From Leptasterias polaris (taxonomy: Eukaryota; Echinodermata; Asteroidea; Forcipulatida; Asteriidae), in the NCBI GenBank assembly GCA_037783415.1, contig JAZGTN010000028.1:2623001-2687000 (forward strand): a stretch of 64,000 nt of DNA. Direction: 5' to 3'. A model generated the notes under the pieces. That model saw only the letters and a list, made by a program, of their open reading frames with translations, did not search any database and was not told the DNA's origin. Shown here in pieces: positions 12,601 to 24,600 of this stretch. The first letter of the stretch is position 1. Each line of letters begins with the position of its first letter. The translations under genes were made by a program, and so were the position numbers.

Positions 12601-15600
12601 AATCGTGTGTTCACAAATCATGGTTTATAAACCATAAAAACGTGTGTCACAAATCATGGTTTATAAACCATAAAAATCGTGTGTCACAAAATCATGGTTT
12701 ATAAACCATGAAAATCGTGTGTCACAAATCATGGTTTATAAACCATAAAAATCGTGTGTCACAAATCATGGTTTATAAACCAGGAAAATCGTGTGCTCAC
12801 AAATCATGGTTTATAAACCATGAAAATCGTGTGTCACAAATCATGGTTTATAAACCATAAAAAACGTGTGTCACAAATCATGGTTTATAAACCATGAAAA
12901 TCGTGTGTCTCATGGTTTATAAACCATAAAAATCGTGTGTCACAAAATCATGGTTTATAAACCATGAAAATCGTGTGTCACAAATCATGGTTTATAAACC
13001 ATAAAAATCGTGTGTCACAAATCATGGTTTATAAACCATGAAAATCGTGTGTTCACAAATCATGGTTTATAAACCATAAAAAACGTGTGTCACAAATCAT
13101 GGTTTATAAACCATAAAAAACCGTGTCCTAATTAACGGCTACAGCTACGGCTACGGCTAGATTTCCGCGTCATCATGCGTTGAAGTATAGGACATCCTTA
13201 GCAACATCCTTAGCAACAGCCGTAGCTGTATCTGTAGCCGCCAATTCGGATACGGCTCACATCGTCTCATTGAAACCTCCTTCCCAATTCTGATCGGTTC
13301 CCCATGCGAGCTAGCAATGATGTAATGCACCGCGTGCCATGCGGCATGCCGGCAGAGGCTCGAGGAAACCACTCTAATCTCAAACGTGCACTGTTTAAAC
13401 ACTGGCACTTAATAAATGACAGTGATCTCCTTAACAAACTCTTCCCTGTACCACCTCTGTTGGCCTACAAAAGACAAAAGAACATAAAAGACCAAATAAT
13501 TCGGGCTAGATTGCAAGATTCAACCGAAGAAAACATACTCAAAGAAATGGACTAACAGAACTTGCAAATCCTGGTTGAATTACTCCAAGAACAACAGTTT
13601 GGTAATAAATTAAAGAAACAACAGGGTTTGGATCCAGACGAGATTACGTTTAACTATGGTGTTCCATATGTGCCACTCCTTTCTGTCGCCTTTTCAATTT
13701 TGTCCGTCGCCTTTTCAATTTTGTCCGTCGCCTTTTCAATTTGGTCCGTCGCCTTTTCAATTTTGTCCGTCGCCTTTTCAATTTTGTCCGTCGCCTTTTC
13801 AATTTTGTCCGTCGCCTTTTCAATTTTCTTCCGTCGCCTTTTCAATTTTGTCCGTCGCCTTTTCAATTTTGTCCGGTGGCCTTTTCAATTTTTCAGGCGC
13901 ATTTTTTTTCTGAAACGGCCACGTGACTGTCACATGATGACCATGTGATGATTTGTTGGCAAAGAAAACTGATTGGATACCTCATCAACCATACTGTCTA
14001 TGTACAGGCTTTGCTTAGTAAATCAAGAATGAAACTGAAAAAGGATATTATCGTAGTTATCTGGTCTCGCGACTGGATGAAGCAACATATACATTTTGGC
14101 AACTGCGGTATGCCTCCCAAAGGTCGAATTTCCTTCGGAGTCATGTGATAGTCACCTGGTAGTCACGTGGACCCACGATGGAAAAATTGAAAAGGCGACG
14201 GACAAAATTGAAAAGGCGACGGACAAAATTGAAAAGGCGACGGACAAAATTGAAAAGGCGACGGACAAAATTGAAAAGGCGACGGATAAAATTGAAAAGG
14301 CGACGGACAAAATTGAAAAGGCGACGGACAAAATTGAAAAGGCGACGGACAAAATTGAAAAGGCGACGGACAAAATTGAAAAGGCGACGGACAAAATTGA
14401 AAAGGCGACGGACAAAATTGAAAAGGCGACAGACAAAATTGAAAAGGCGACGGACAAAATTGAAAAGGCGACGGACAAAATTGAAAAGGCGACGGACAAA
14501 ATTGAAAAGGCGACGGAAGAAAATTGAAAAGGCGACAGACGAAAATTGAAAAGGCGACGGAAAGGAGTGGCACATATGGAACACCATAGTTAAACGTAAT
14601 CTCGTCTGGATCCAAACCCTGTTGTTTCTTTAATTTATTGTACCAAACTGTTGTTCTTGGAGTAATTCAACCAGGATTTGCAAGTTCTGTTAGTCCATTT
14701 CTTTGAGTATGTTTTCTTCGGTTGAATCTTGCAATCTAGCCCGAATTATTTGGTCTTTTATGTTCTTTTGTCTTTTGTAGGCCAACAGAGGTGGTACAGG
14801 GAAGAGTTTGTTAAGGAGATCACTGTCATTTATTAAGTGCCAGTGTTTAAACAGTGCACGTTTGAGATTAGAGTGGTTTCCTCGAGCCTCTGCCGGCATG
14901 CCGCATGGCACGCGGTGCATTACATCATTGCTAGCTCGCATGGGGAACCGATCAGAATTGGGAAGGAGGTTCAATGAGACGATGTGAGCCGTATCCGAAT
15001 TGGCGGCTACAGCTACAGCTACGGCTGTTGCTAAGGATGTTGCTAAGGATGTCCTCTACTTCAACGCATGATGACGCGGAAATCTAGCCGTAGCCGTAGC
15101 TGTAGCCGTTAATTCGGACACGGTTTTTTATGGTTTATAAACCATGATTTGTGACACACGTTTTTTATGGTTTATAAACCATGATTTGTGAACACACGAT
15201 TTTCATGGTTTATAAACCATGATTTTGTGACACACGATTTTTATGGTCAAACCATGATTTGTGACACACGATTTTCATGGTTTATAAACCATGATTTTGT
15301 GACACACGATTTTTATGGTTTATAAACCATGATTTGTGAGCACACGATTTTCATGGTTTATAAACCATGATTTTGTGACACACGAATTTTATGGTTTATA
15401 AACCATGATTTGTGACACACGTTTTTTATGGTTTATAAACCATGATTTGTGAACACACGATTTTCATGGTTTATAAACCATGATTTGTGACACACGATTT
15501 TTATGGTTTATAAACCATGATTTGTGAACACACGATTTTCATGGTTTATAAACCATGATTTGTGACACACGTTTTTATGGTTTATAAACCATGATTTGTG

Positions 15601-18600
15601 AACACACGATTTTCATGGTTTATAAACCATGATTTATAAACCATGTTTTGAGGATGCCTAAATTTTCATGGTTTATAAACCATGAATCATGATTTGTAAA
15701 CCATGTTTACATTTTTATGGTTTATAAACCATGTTTTGAAGGTGCTTAAATTTTCATGGTTTATAAACCATGTTTTGAAGGTGCTTAAATTTTTATGGTT
15801 TATAAACCATGTTTTGAAGGTGCTTAAATTTTCATGGTTTATAAACCATGTTTTGAAGGTGCTTAAATTTTTATGGTTTATAAACCATGTTTTGAAGGTG
15901 CTTAAATTTTTATGGTTTATAAACCATGTTTTGAAGGTGCTTAAATTTTCATGGTTTATAAACCATGTTTTGAAGGTGCTTAAATTTTTATGGTTTATAA
16001 ACCATGTTTTGAAGGTGCTTAAATTTTTATGGTTTATAAACCATGTTTTGAAGGTGCTTAAATTTTCATGGTTTATAAACCATGTTTTGAAGGTGCTTAA
16101 ATTTTCATGGTTTATAAACCATGTTTTATGACGCTTCAATTTTCATGGTTTATAAACCATGGTTTATAAACCATGTTTTATGATGATTCAATTTTCATGG
16201 TTTATAAACCATAATTTATAAGCTTTGATTGTAAATTTATGGTATGTAAACCACAAAATAAATTGACAGCACTTTCTATGGTTTACATCTAATTATTACA
16301 AACCATGGTAAAAACACGTCAAAAATACGCTAAACAATTAATTGACAAACGGCGCCCCATAAATAGGGGAAATATTTGGTTGAATTGTGCCTTTGATGAT
16401 ACAAGCATGGAGTATGGCAGACAATACGAGTCCTGTCATGAGATAGATATTTGGCGAAAGGGCCACCCCAGATTTGTACAACAAAATCCAAATATTTTCT
16501 AAATGGTTTCAATTGCTTGTTATTTAACTGAAATGTATTTTTTTTTAACTTTGTGATGCACAATGTTTTTCACTTAAAGTCATCCTACCCTATATTCGAG
16601 TGTTGAATTAGTGTATTTCTGAATGGAATTGGGGCTCTAGAGTCAACACCTAACACTATTAATAGAAGTCAGTAGACTCACAAAGTACATAGAATAATAA
16701 ATACTCTGCAATCATCGTGCAAGTGAACCGAAAACTTGAACAGACAGTGGTCTTATAGTAATAATAGTAAAACCTGGTCTTTTCCGAATCTAATTTTTGA
16801 AGAAAAGGTGACAGAATGTGCCCTGGAATCAACGCTCCACGTTAATATCTAACCGATCGATTTAGTTGCATTGTGTTATACTATAGTCGTGTAGTCTGCT
16901 AATATTTATTTTGTCAAAGTGGTGCATGTGTTTTGTGACCTGCAATGATTGCATATTGAACCAAAACAGGTTGACAAATGACCCTCTGTGAGAAATCTAA
17001 CAACAATTACAGACAATCGGGAACAGTGCACTGGATAAAATAAAGCTGATCTACAAAGAACTATTCTTTTCCACTGAGGCTTTCTACTCTTTTGAACTCT
17101 GACGCCAAGATGGTATGACAAAGTATTTTGTAATTAATTTGTCACAGTTTCAAGAGTTATACACGTCCTTCATAGAGACAAAGCAATCATTATGAACATT
17201 GGAATAGTCGTTTTCAAACTATTGAAATGTCAATTCTATCAAGTGTCTTTCACAAGTTTGTTTTGAGAGATTTATTACCAACTATAACTTCAAAAATAAA
17301 TCTGTTAGCCTTTGAGAAGGACTCTGTTGGGGTCGAATGATGTTGCAACCACTAATAATATTTTCTGATTTAAATAAGCTTAGCATAAAGCACTGGATGA
17401 ACATAATGTCTGATCGGAGCTTGTTCAGTCTCAGAAAGAAAATTATTTTATTTTAAAGAACTCTACAGTCAAGTGAACTCACAACTAGCGCTTTGTTTAG
17501 CAACAAAATATGACACTCTAGTCTTAAATACTTTAAATGGTAAAAAATTAACCCACTTGTAAATTAACCACTCAGTTTTTGAAATTCAAAGATTGTTCCT
17601 TTGTATTTTCATTATGTTCATACACTGAGAGCATGACAAGCATCTGATCCATATGGCCAGCTGTGAGACAACATGTTTTATGTATAAGTCAGTCCCCCCA
17701 CGCGGTTACTTTCTTCGACCCCACCCCAATTTGCCTCTCCCCATTGCCAACCTCAAATTTTCCCTCGATGGCCAAAATGTAATTTAATCCTTAATCAATG
17801 CACCAATATTAAAGCAATTGTTTTTGCATTACATCAGCCCAAAACATAAACAACGCAGGTGTCAAAATCGTCAATGTAATTAGTCAATGCTTTTTAAACA
17901 GTGCAAAATTACATTAAAGATAAATGTTTCCCCTTAGATTTAGGCTTGCCAGCCCCCTCTTGCCCCCCCCCCCCCTAAATTAACAGGTCTGAAAAAACCC
18001 TCTAGCATGACAGACATGTAAATGTATGTTTTATGATCAGGTATTTGACTAATATGAAATAATGTTGAATCAATAATTTACTGACATTTGATTGAAATAA
18101 ACAACAAAGATGGAATTGTACTGTACCAAATGTCTTGCATATTTTCTATGGTGCACACAGCATTGAGTACTTATTTCTTTGTATGTAAAATTATTTTGAT
18201 GTCTGGTCGGTTCAAATGTTTTTGAAATCTTGTAAAGGGAATGCTCTATCGTTTGGGAAACAAGTGACCAAATAGTCTGCCTAGATCACCTGAAATACGC
18301 TTGATTGGTTACACAACTTGCAATAGAAATCGTAGCGGGCGGAATAGCCTTTTTGTTTTGCCTCTTGAGTTTCTGTATGGTTTGTTCCCCCCCCCCCCCC
18401 CCCCCGGTTCGTTGATGATTACTGCTCTGCGGCTGTCTTGAAAGAATCTTAATATGTCTGGTCGGTTCAAATGTTTTTGAAATCTTGTAAAGGGAATGGG
18501 TTTTGATTAAGTTCACCCTGTCATATTTTCATTGGGCGCTTACATTACAAACAATTCAAAGCGGCTTTTCCTCTGTAAGGAAATTGACAATGAAAATTGC

Positions 18601-21600
18601 CGTCCAAAGAAATTCTCTTCCACCCAATTAAATTCTCTCCAAAATCAATCATTGTCAAATTATTATGAACACAAAATGTGAACGACCCTATAGATAATGA
18701 TAACTCCGCCTGCCCTTTTATAGTGTCTGAAGTGTAAATGTTAAAACAGTCCCTACTAGAATTATTATGCTTATTGATACCCCGTCCCCGATTCCAGAGT
18801 ACATCGTAGTGTCTACTTAAATTTTCTGGATGGGTGGGGAGAGGGGAGGGGGGGGGGGGGGGGCTGTGGTCTGGCAAAGACAGACTAACAATAATCCAGT
18901 ATGACAGAACAGGGCACAGTTTCATAGAAGTGCTTAAAAGCAGACAGCAGTACTTAAAAAACTTACAATTTTCAGCTGAGCAGCAATGAGCAGGATACCA
19001 GTCACATATGCTACATATAACACAATATTTTTGGCTGGTGTAACCACATTTTGGTAAGCACAATTGTATTGAGTTTTGCTTATTTTTATGCTTAAGCATC
19101 ATCTCTATAAAATTGGGCCACGAACACCATATGACATTGCTAGAACAGAAGTATAAATAGCCTGTATATACCTTTCCTGATGACTTGACACCTTTGCAGA
19201 TACAGAGGAAGACAACAGACCAGGCTAGTAGAAGACAAAGAGCCATTTGCCATCTGACTGGTCCCAAGTTATGGATACCGTCACTCTCGTCCAAAACAAC
19301 TTTACTGCAGAATCAAAACAAACATATTGTATTAATAGGAACAATCACCATACGAACACAATATAAATTTATTAAAATTACCCGTAAATGTTGTATCTTT
19401 AAGAAAGTAAAACCAAATTTAAGTTAAACCAACATATTTCACCAAGGTTTTTCAGAAACTTCTGAGCTTTGGGTCAGTGGTTTCAAGATAACTCTGATTA
19501 AACTAGAAATCAGGATATGATTAACATGAATGTGTATTACTTTAAGTCCAGTGGAATAACCAGGGGTGGGGATGGGGATGGGGGGCGGGCGGTAGCCCCC
19601 GCTTAGGACCCTCGCCCCACACTACACCGTTGAAGTCTTTCAAAAGGTATATTTCTTTAAATCAAGCGATTTTTTCTGAAACATTTAGGTTTTTAAAATT
19701 TAGGCTCTCCTTAAATACATCTTTTAAAGAGTGGTTCCAAGGTCAAATTATTCTTTTTAATGCTGTTGACGGGAAACATTCCTTTTTGTAATGTTTATTC
19801 TTAAAATAAAAACAATTATGAAACCATCACATTGTATAATAGTGTTTTTTCACATGTGCACTTATTGCAATGACACACTGAAAGATCGGAGCAAATCATG
19901 CGAGTTGCTGAGCGAGGAAATATGAATGAAGGCACTTAATCAATTAGCAAGAACCATTCACATGTGTTTTGTCAATCAAAGTTGTACTACGGACACAACC
20001 ATCACAACTGTATCAGCTGATACCCAAAACTACATGTAATCTCACAGATACAAATGCAGAGCTGATTAACATGTATTTACAACTGATTGTAAATGTTTTG
20101 TTATCTTTGATGGAGGTCGGATCTGCTGATGTTACAAAAACTGTACATGGGCCGCCAGACATTTATTAATAAAGCCAAGGTTGCGGAACGCGCCACTTTG
20201 ATAACTGACAAATAGGCCTACAACACAAACTAGAAAGCACAGGGAGCTGTATTTGAGCAAATACGGGTATCTCTGCTCAGCGGGGGGCGGGGGGGGGGGA
20301 TTGGGAAGGGGGCGGTGCGGCTGCATAATTTTTGCACGGGTTGGTGTTGCTTTTGGGGAAAGTAATATTGGGTATGGTTTGGGGATGATAAAGACAAATC
20401 TGTGGTATAAACCTAATTACAGTTAATCATCAATAGAATAATTACATAAAAATAAGTCAAGCGTTCGGAAAACAGTTACTTTATTACACAGTTTTATTAT
20501 GTCGAAATAGTTTCTATGAAATTAGAGGTAGGGCTTAGCCTTGATAATAAAAAAGCTATATTGAAAATAATTTGTACTTTACATGAAAATGTTCGACTAT
20601 ATAAGATCATGTTTTTTGTGAGGTGTTTTGTTTTGTCGGTTTGTTAAAATTGAGTACAAAAAGTACATTTTCTTAGTTTTGTATATTGTACATCTAGTGT
20701 AGAAAAAGGTAGCAGCGGTTCCGGTTGTGGGCAAATCAAAGCGGTTTAGTCAGTAAATGAGAAATAGTTGGTCGTAAAGACAAGCTTTTTCTCCCGCAAC
20801 GAAAATCTCCGTGTCCGGATTTTGGGTCAGCGCTACAGTCTGAATAACACTAACAGGCTTTGTACTGCAGCGTAGACAAAACATTAACAGAAACATAGGC
20901 AACAAAGTTACCTGGTGTGTTGTTCGTCCTCATTTTCAAGATGTTTTTTCTGCCCATAGGCCTAATAATAGTGTTTTCATCAACAGCAATTTTCATGGAT
21001 TCTTAATTTGAGGATCGGTTTTATATAACTTCTTTTGCACTGAAATCTTCGTGATTTAACGATCGGTCGACGACGCACATTGGGAAAATAATTGTGTGGC
21101 GACATCGATGTGTTTATGAGTACGAGGTTATAAATTTGGATGAAATATAACAGAAAAGAGGTTAAAATTAGACTCCACCGCGCGTCTTCCGCCCCTGGAA
21201 ATTCGAGTTGTGTGTTTCCCTCCTCGCCTTCCTATTATTGTATGGAACATGGAGGAGAGAGCCAGACTATGTGCATGCCTGTTGTTATCGCCAGTTGTCG
21301 GTTGTTTTAAGCACGGCCCGACATCTGGGTACCATTTTTTGTTCCAATTGTGGTCGTTTACAAAACCACGACTTGAGCTTGCGCTCCCACTTGGGCTTCG
21401 GCTTGGGCTCTGTCTGCCTGTTTGAAGCCCCGTACGGCGGAAAGCACGCGTATAACTGACGGAGCCTAAGCCCAAGCCCAAGCCCATGGCCCAGGCCGTG
21501 GTTTCGCAAACGGCCTGACTGAAACGGCCTGACTGAAGAAGAAGGAGAAGAAGAAGAAGAAGAAGAATATCCAGCACAAGGACAATATCTCTGCCGTTGC

Positions 21601-24600
21601 CCGGGCAGAGATAACTTGTATTTGTTTTAATAGATACATTTTGTGTCAATAGACGTTTTTTTTGGTTGCCACTATCTACGTCTTTACTCTGTATAAACCT
21701 GCAGTCACGTTTTCAGTTCCTACCTGATTAGTTTCCCTATTTAAATTTCACCTCACAGTAAACCCTGGTTAGAATCCCACCTTAGACAGGGTTCTCACAT
21801 TTTGATTGGGTTTTCAGTCCCTATTCTAATTACTGGCTGGTTTCCCTAAATTTCAATTTTACGAGTCAGTGAAGCCTGGTTCAAATCACACCTTAGACTG
21901 GGTTCTCACATTTTGATTGGGTTTTCAGTTCCTACCTGATTTATGGGTTCCCTGTTAAAATTTCACCTCACAGTAAACCCTGGTTCGAACCTCACTTCGG
22001 ATTGGGTCCTCACATTTTAATTGGGTTTTTAGCCCCTGCCTGATTAATGGGTTCCCTGTTTAAATTTTACCTCCCAGTAAACCCTGGTTCGAATCTCACC
22101 TTAGGCCTAGACTGGGTTCTCACATTTTGATTGGGTTTTCAGTTCCTACCTGATTTCTGGGTTTCCTGTTTAAATTTTACCTCACAGTAAACCCTGGTTC
22201 GAATCTCACCTTAGGCCTAGACTGGGTTCTCACATTTTGATTGGGTTTTCAGTTCCTACCTGATTTCTGGGTTTCCCTATTTAAATGTTTACCTCAGAAG
22301 CCTGGTTCGAATCCCACCTTAGACTGGGTTCTCACACTTGGCTTGAGTTTTCAGTCCCTACTTAAATACTGGTTTTTCCCCTATTTACATTTTTTCTCCC
22401 TCGTCTTAAAGGAATAATTTCATCACCATCTTCTCTACATGGGTATCTTCAAGCCTTAAGGTTCAGAGCTAGTGGCTTTTGAGAATCTTTTGGATTTATA
22501 TCGAGACAGATTTAAAATAAATCAATCATGTTCATATAGGAGAAAGACCATTTAGTTAACCCTCCATCTTCGGCGTGGTGTATTTTAATGTGAATGGATG
22601 ACAAGCTCTAGTTTTAATTCTGAACAAAATCAACCAATAAAGAGTATTAAAGATGAAATGGTAGACAATAGAAGAAACTTTACGCTTAAAGGGTGTGTAC
22701 AACATTGGTAAGATTGAAAAAAACCCAAATGTTTACAGATTTGCAAATACTAACAAAGATGGTCATGGTGGTACAAAGATGGTCATGGTGGAAAACTTCC
22801 CTCGAAATATTTTTGCCTGAATTGCTGTAGTTCTTGAAAATGAGTAAAACAATTGGTTTTGATATTACAATTGGTTTTGGTTTACTATTTTCTTGTGACT
22901 CCGATGAGCGATTGAGTTTAAACTTTCACACACGTTTGTTATTTCGTGTATGTGTGCAGTCACATCAAGCGCAGATTCTGGTCTTTGACAATTCCCAATG
23001 TTGTCCAAGAGCTTTAAGAGCCCGGTACATGAATAAATAAATTGAATTACTTTCAATCTTCCCCCGTGAATCACAATCTATCTATGCGCCGATGAACGTG
23101 AGCATTAAATTTGTCCTTCAATCTTGAAGCCCATATTATTTTTCCGTGGTTGATATCATTCAAGAATTGTTGACTCTGTCGGTGGCTTGCTTCAAATTTG
23201 ACTCAAAGTCACATTTCTGTTAACTTGTAACTTCAGTTGACTTAGAAAACACAATGGTCGTGCTTTGATTGATTATTTTTTTGCAATGAACCAATAACAG
23301 CTCGAAGCACAGATGCTAACATAAGACAAATAAAACATGTCTTGCTGTTATTTGTTTTGCAAGGGAAAGCACAATGATATGTTGATGTTAGAATCCCATC
23401 GAGTAATATGCCTGTGGTTTTTTGTTGGCCACAAGACTCAGGGAAAGTACAGAGTATAAAGTGCCTATATTGGTGTATGGTGTAGAATACAAATCAAATT
23501 CGTTATCACAAAATTTCACATGACATCTTTTAGAAAAAAAAACCCCAAACTTCACCTCCAGTATTCTTGTGCCGGTGTTATTCTCTTGATTGCTGGCACA
23601 CTAATATTCAAGATCTCAACCATAGTTTGATTGATCCATGTGCCGTTTAACATAGTGCCATTCATCATCGTACTGTTGGTCGGTAATGCATAGCCACAGT
23701 TCTCGGAGTTCCACTCGTTGTCACAAGTCTTCCAAGGTAACTCCAAGGTGAACGACTTGAAAATGAAGAAAGCTGTCCACGCCATGATGATATTGTAATA
23801 AATGACCACCATGGATGAAATGATGACCATGGCCCAACCGATTCCTGGGAAATGAAAACATGAAAAGATGGCCTTTGTAAAAATGTGTATCAAGGATATC
23901 ATGAAGATCAGATTCTATACGTCTTTTTGTTCTAAAAACAGAAGATCGAACAAAGAAGAAAATACCGACTAGGTCTATTCCGGGCTCGATTTAATTGAGC
24001 TGCTTCAGCAGAAAAAGTAGCTCAGCACAAGAGAATGTTATACTTACACGAATAAGGTTACCAGCCAAAATACCATTTCAATTATACCGTACCATTTGTG
24101 ACTGGTATCCCACTTATTTTTGCTTAGCAGAAAATTGTTAAGCAATATTATCTGCTTAAGGTGATCTATAAAAATTGGACCCTTGATAGAATCAATTATG
24201 TGTCTGTTGGTCATGTTAGGGATGAAGCAACACTTAGTAAGAAAGGGATGGACTCATTGCTACTCTAGACTACAAAAAACGAGTAATGACTTACTTCCTT
24301 TTGAGAGAATGCAGGCCATGCTACTGTGGGTTGAGACAACTGGTCTAGAATGCATGGGTCTCAGGTTCGAATCCCACTTGATGTTTTAAAAACATGAATA
24401 AGGAGCAATGAGTAGTGACCTTTAACCTTGACCCTTATCCTCCCAAACACTTCAATATCCTCTTTACCAAAATGAAGGACTGGGGTGGGGTCTTAGGCCC
24501 AAATAACAATTGTTTATCACTGGGTAAGACATTCCAACCTTATCTACCAGACCTTTATCATGTTGCGGCCATCTTGGTTTTCTCTCATTCAAATCAATGT

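Larger units (their letters stand above)
11983..16361. mobile_element. 4.38-kb palindromic foldback element with 6-bp flanking duplication
   Basis: TATGGGGCGCCGTTTGTCAA at the left end is mirrored at the right end, and AATAGG flanks both sides (11977-11982, 16362-16367). Arms of about 1.9-2.1 kb mirror each other in order: unique terminus, array of CATGGTTTATAAACCATG units, small MITE, retroelement coding fragment, 21-bp minisatellite. The roughly 290-bp loop (13886-14178) is unique. The arms differ in repeat copy number and by small indels. No transposase is present. The layout resembles FB/foldback elements; 6-bp duplications are known for Polintons among others. The mobilising family is unknown. 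Confidence 0.85.
8627..19171. other. Intron 6 of the SLC6 gene (10.5 kb)
   Basis: The largest intron seen. It holds the palindromic array element (8702-9244), copy 1 of the 219-bp duplicated block (10278-10496), a foldback element (11398-11718), the 4.38-kb palindrome (11983-16361), copy 2 of the duplicated block (18199-18498) and an MITE (18912-19119). Stretches at 9245-10277, 10497-11397 and 16362-18198 show only AT-rich sequence, poly-C runs and short A/T runs. Confidence 0.7.
19305..23555. other. Intron 5 of the SLC6 gene (4.3 kb)
   Basis: 19305-21120 shows no gene; it has G-rich stretches at 19565-19600 and 20281-20310. 21180-21600 is GC-richer, with repeated GCTTGGGCTT/AAGCCCAAGCCC motifs facing each other and a (GAA)n run at 21537-21568. 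A tandem satellite (21703-22390) and a TTAA MITE (22686-23017) follow. 23018-23555 holds nothing recognised. Confidence 0.6.

Noticed and set aside
14096..14527. Long open frames of KIEKATD or FQFCPSP type repeats
   Set aside because: They arise in most frames from the 21-bp minisatellite and have no gene context; kept only as a curiosity.
13304..14974. Two paralogous host genes in the palindrome arms
   Set aside because: Only a short internal retroelement-like fragment, no start context, and mirrored with the rest of the arm.
15687..16139. Open frames of about 150 codons on both strands
   Set aside because: Products of the palindromic array with a 39-bp (multiple of three) period, low complexity.
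12060..16230. Regularly spaced palindromic repeats resembling a CRISPR array
   Set aside because: Spacers are themselves repeated, the unit is mirrored in an inverted repeat, and the host is an intron-containing animal gene.
19172..19304. Continuous minus-strand frame extending from exon 6 down to 18545
   Set aside because: The stretch beyond the GTATAT donor is non-conserved intron with a poly-Pro segment from a G run; exon 7 joins in frame at the donor.
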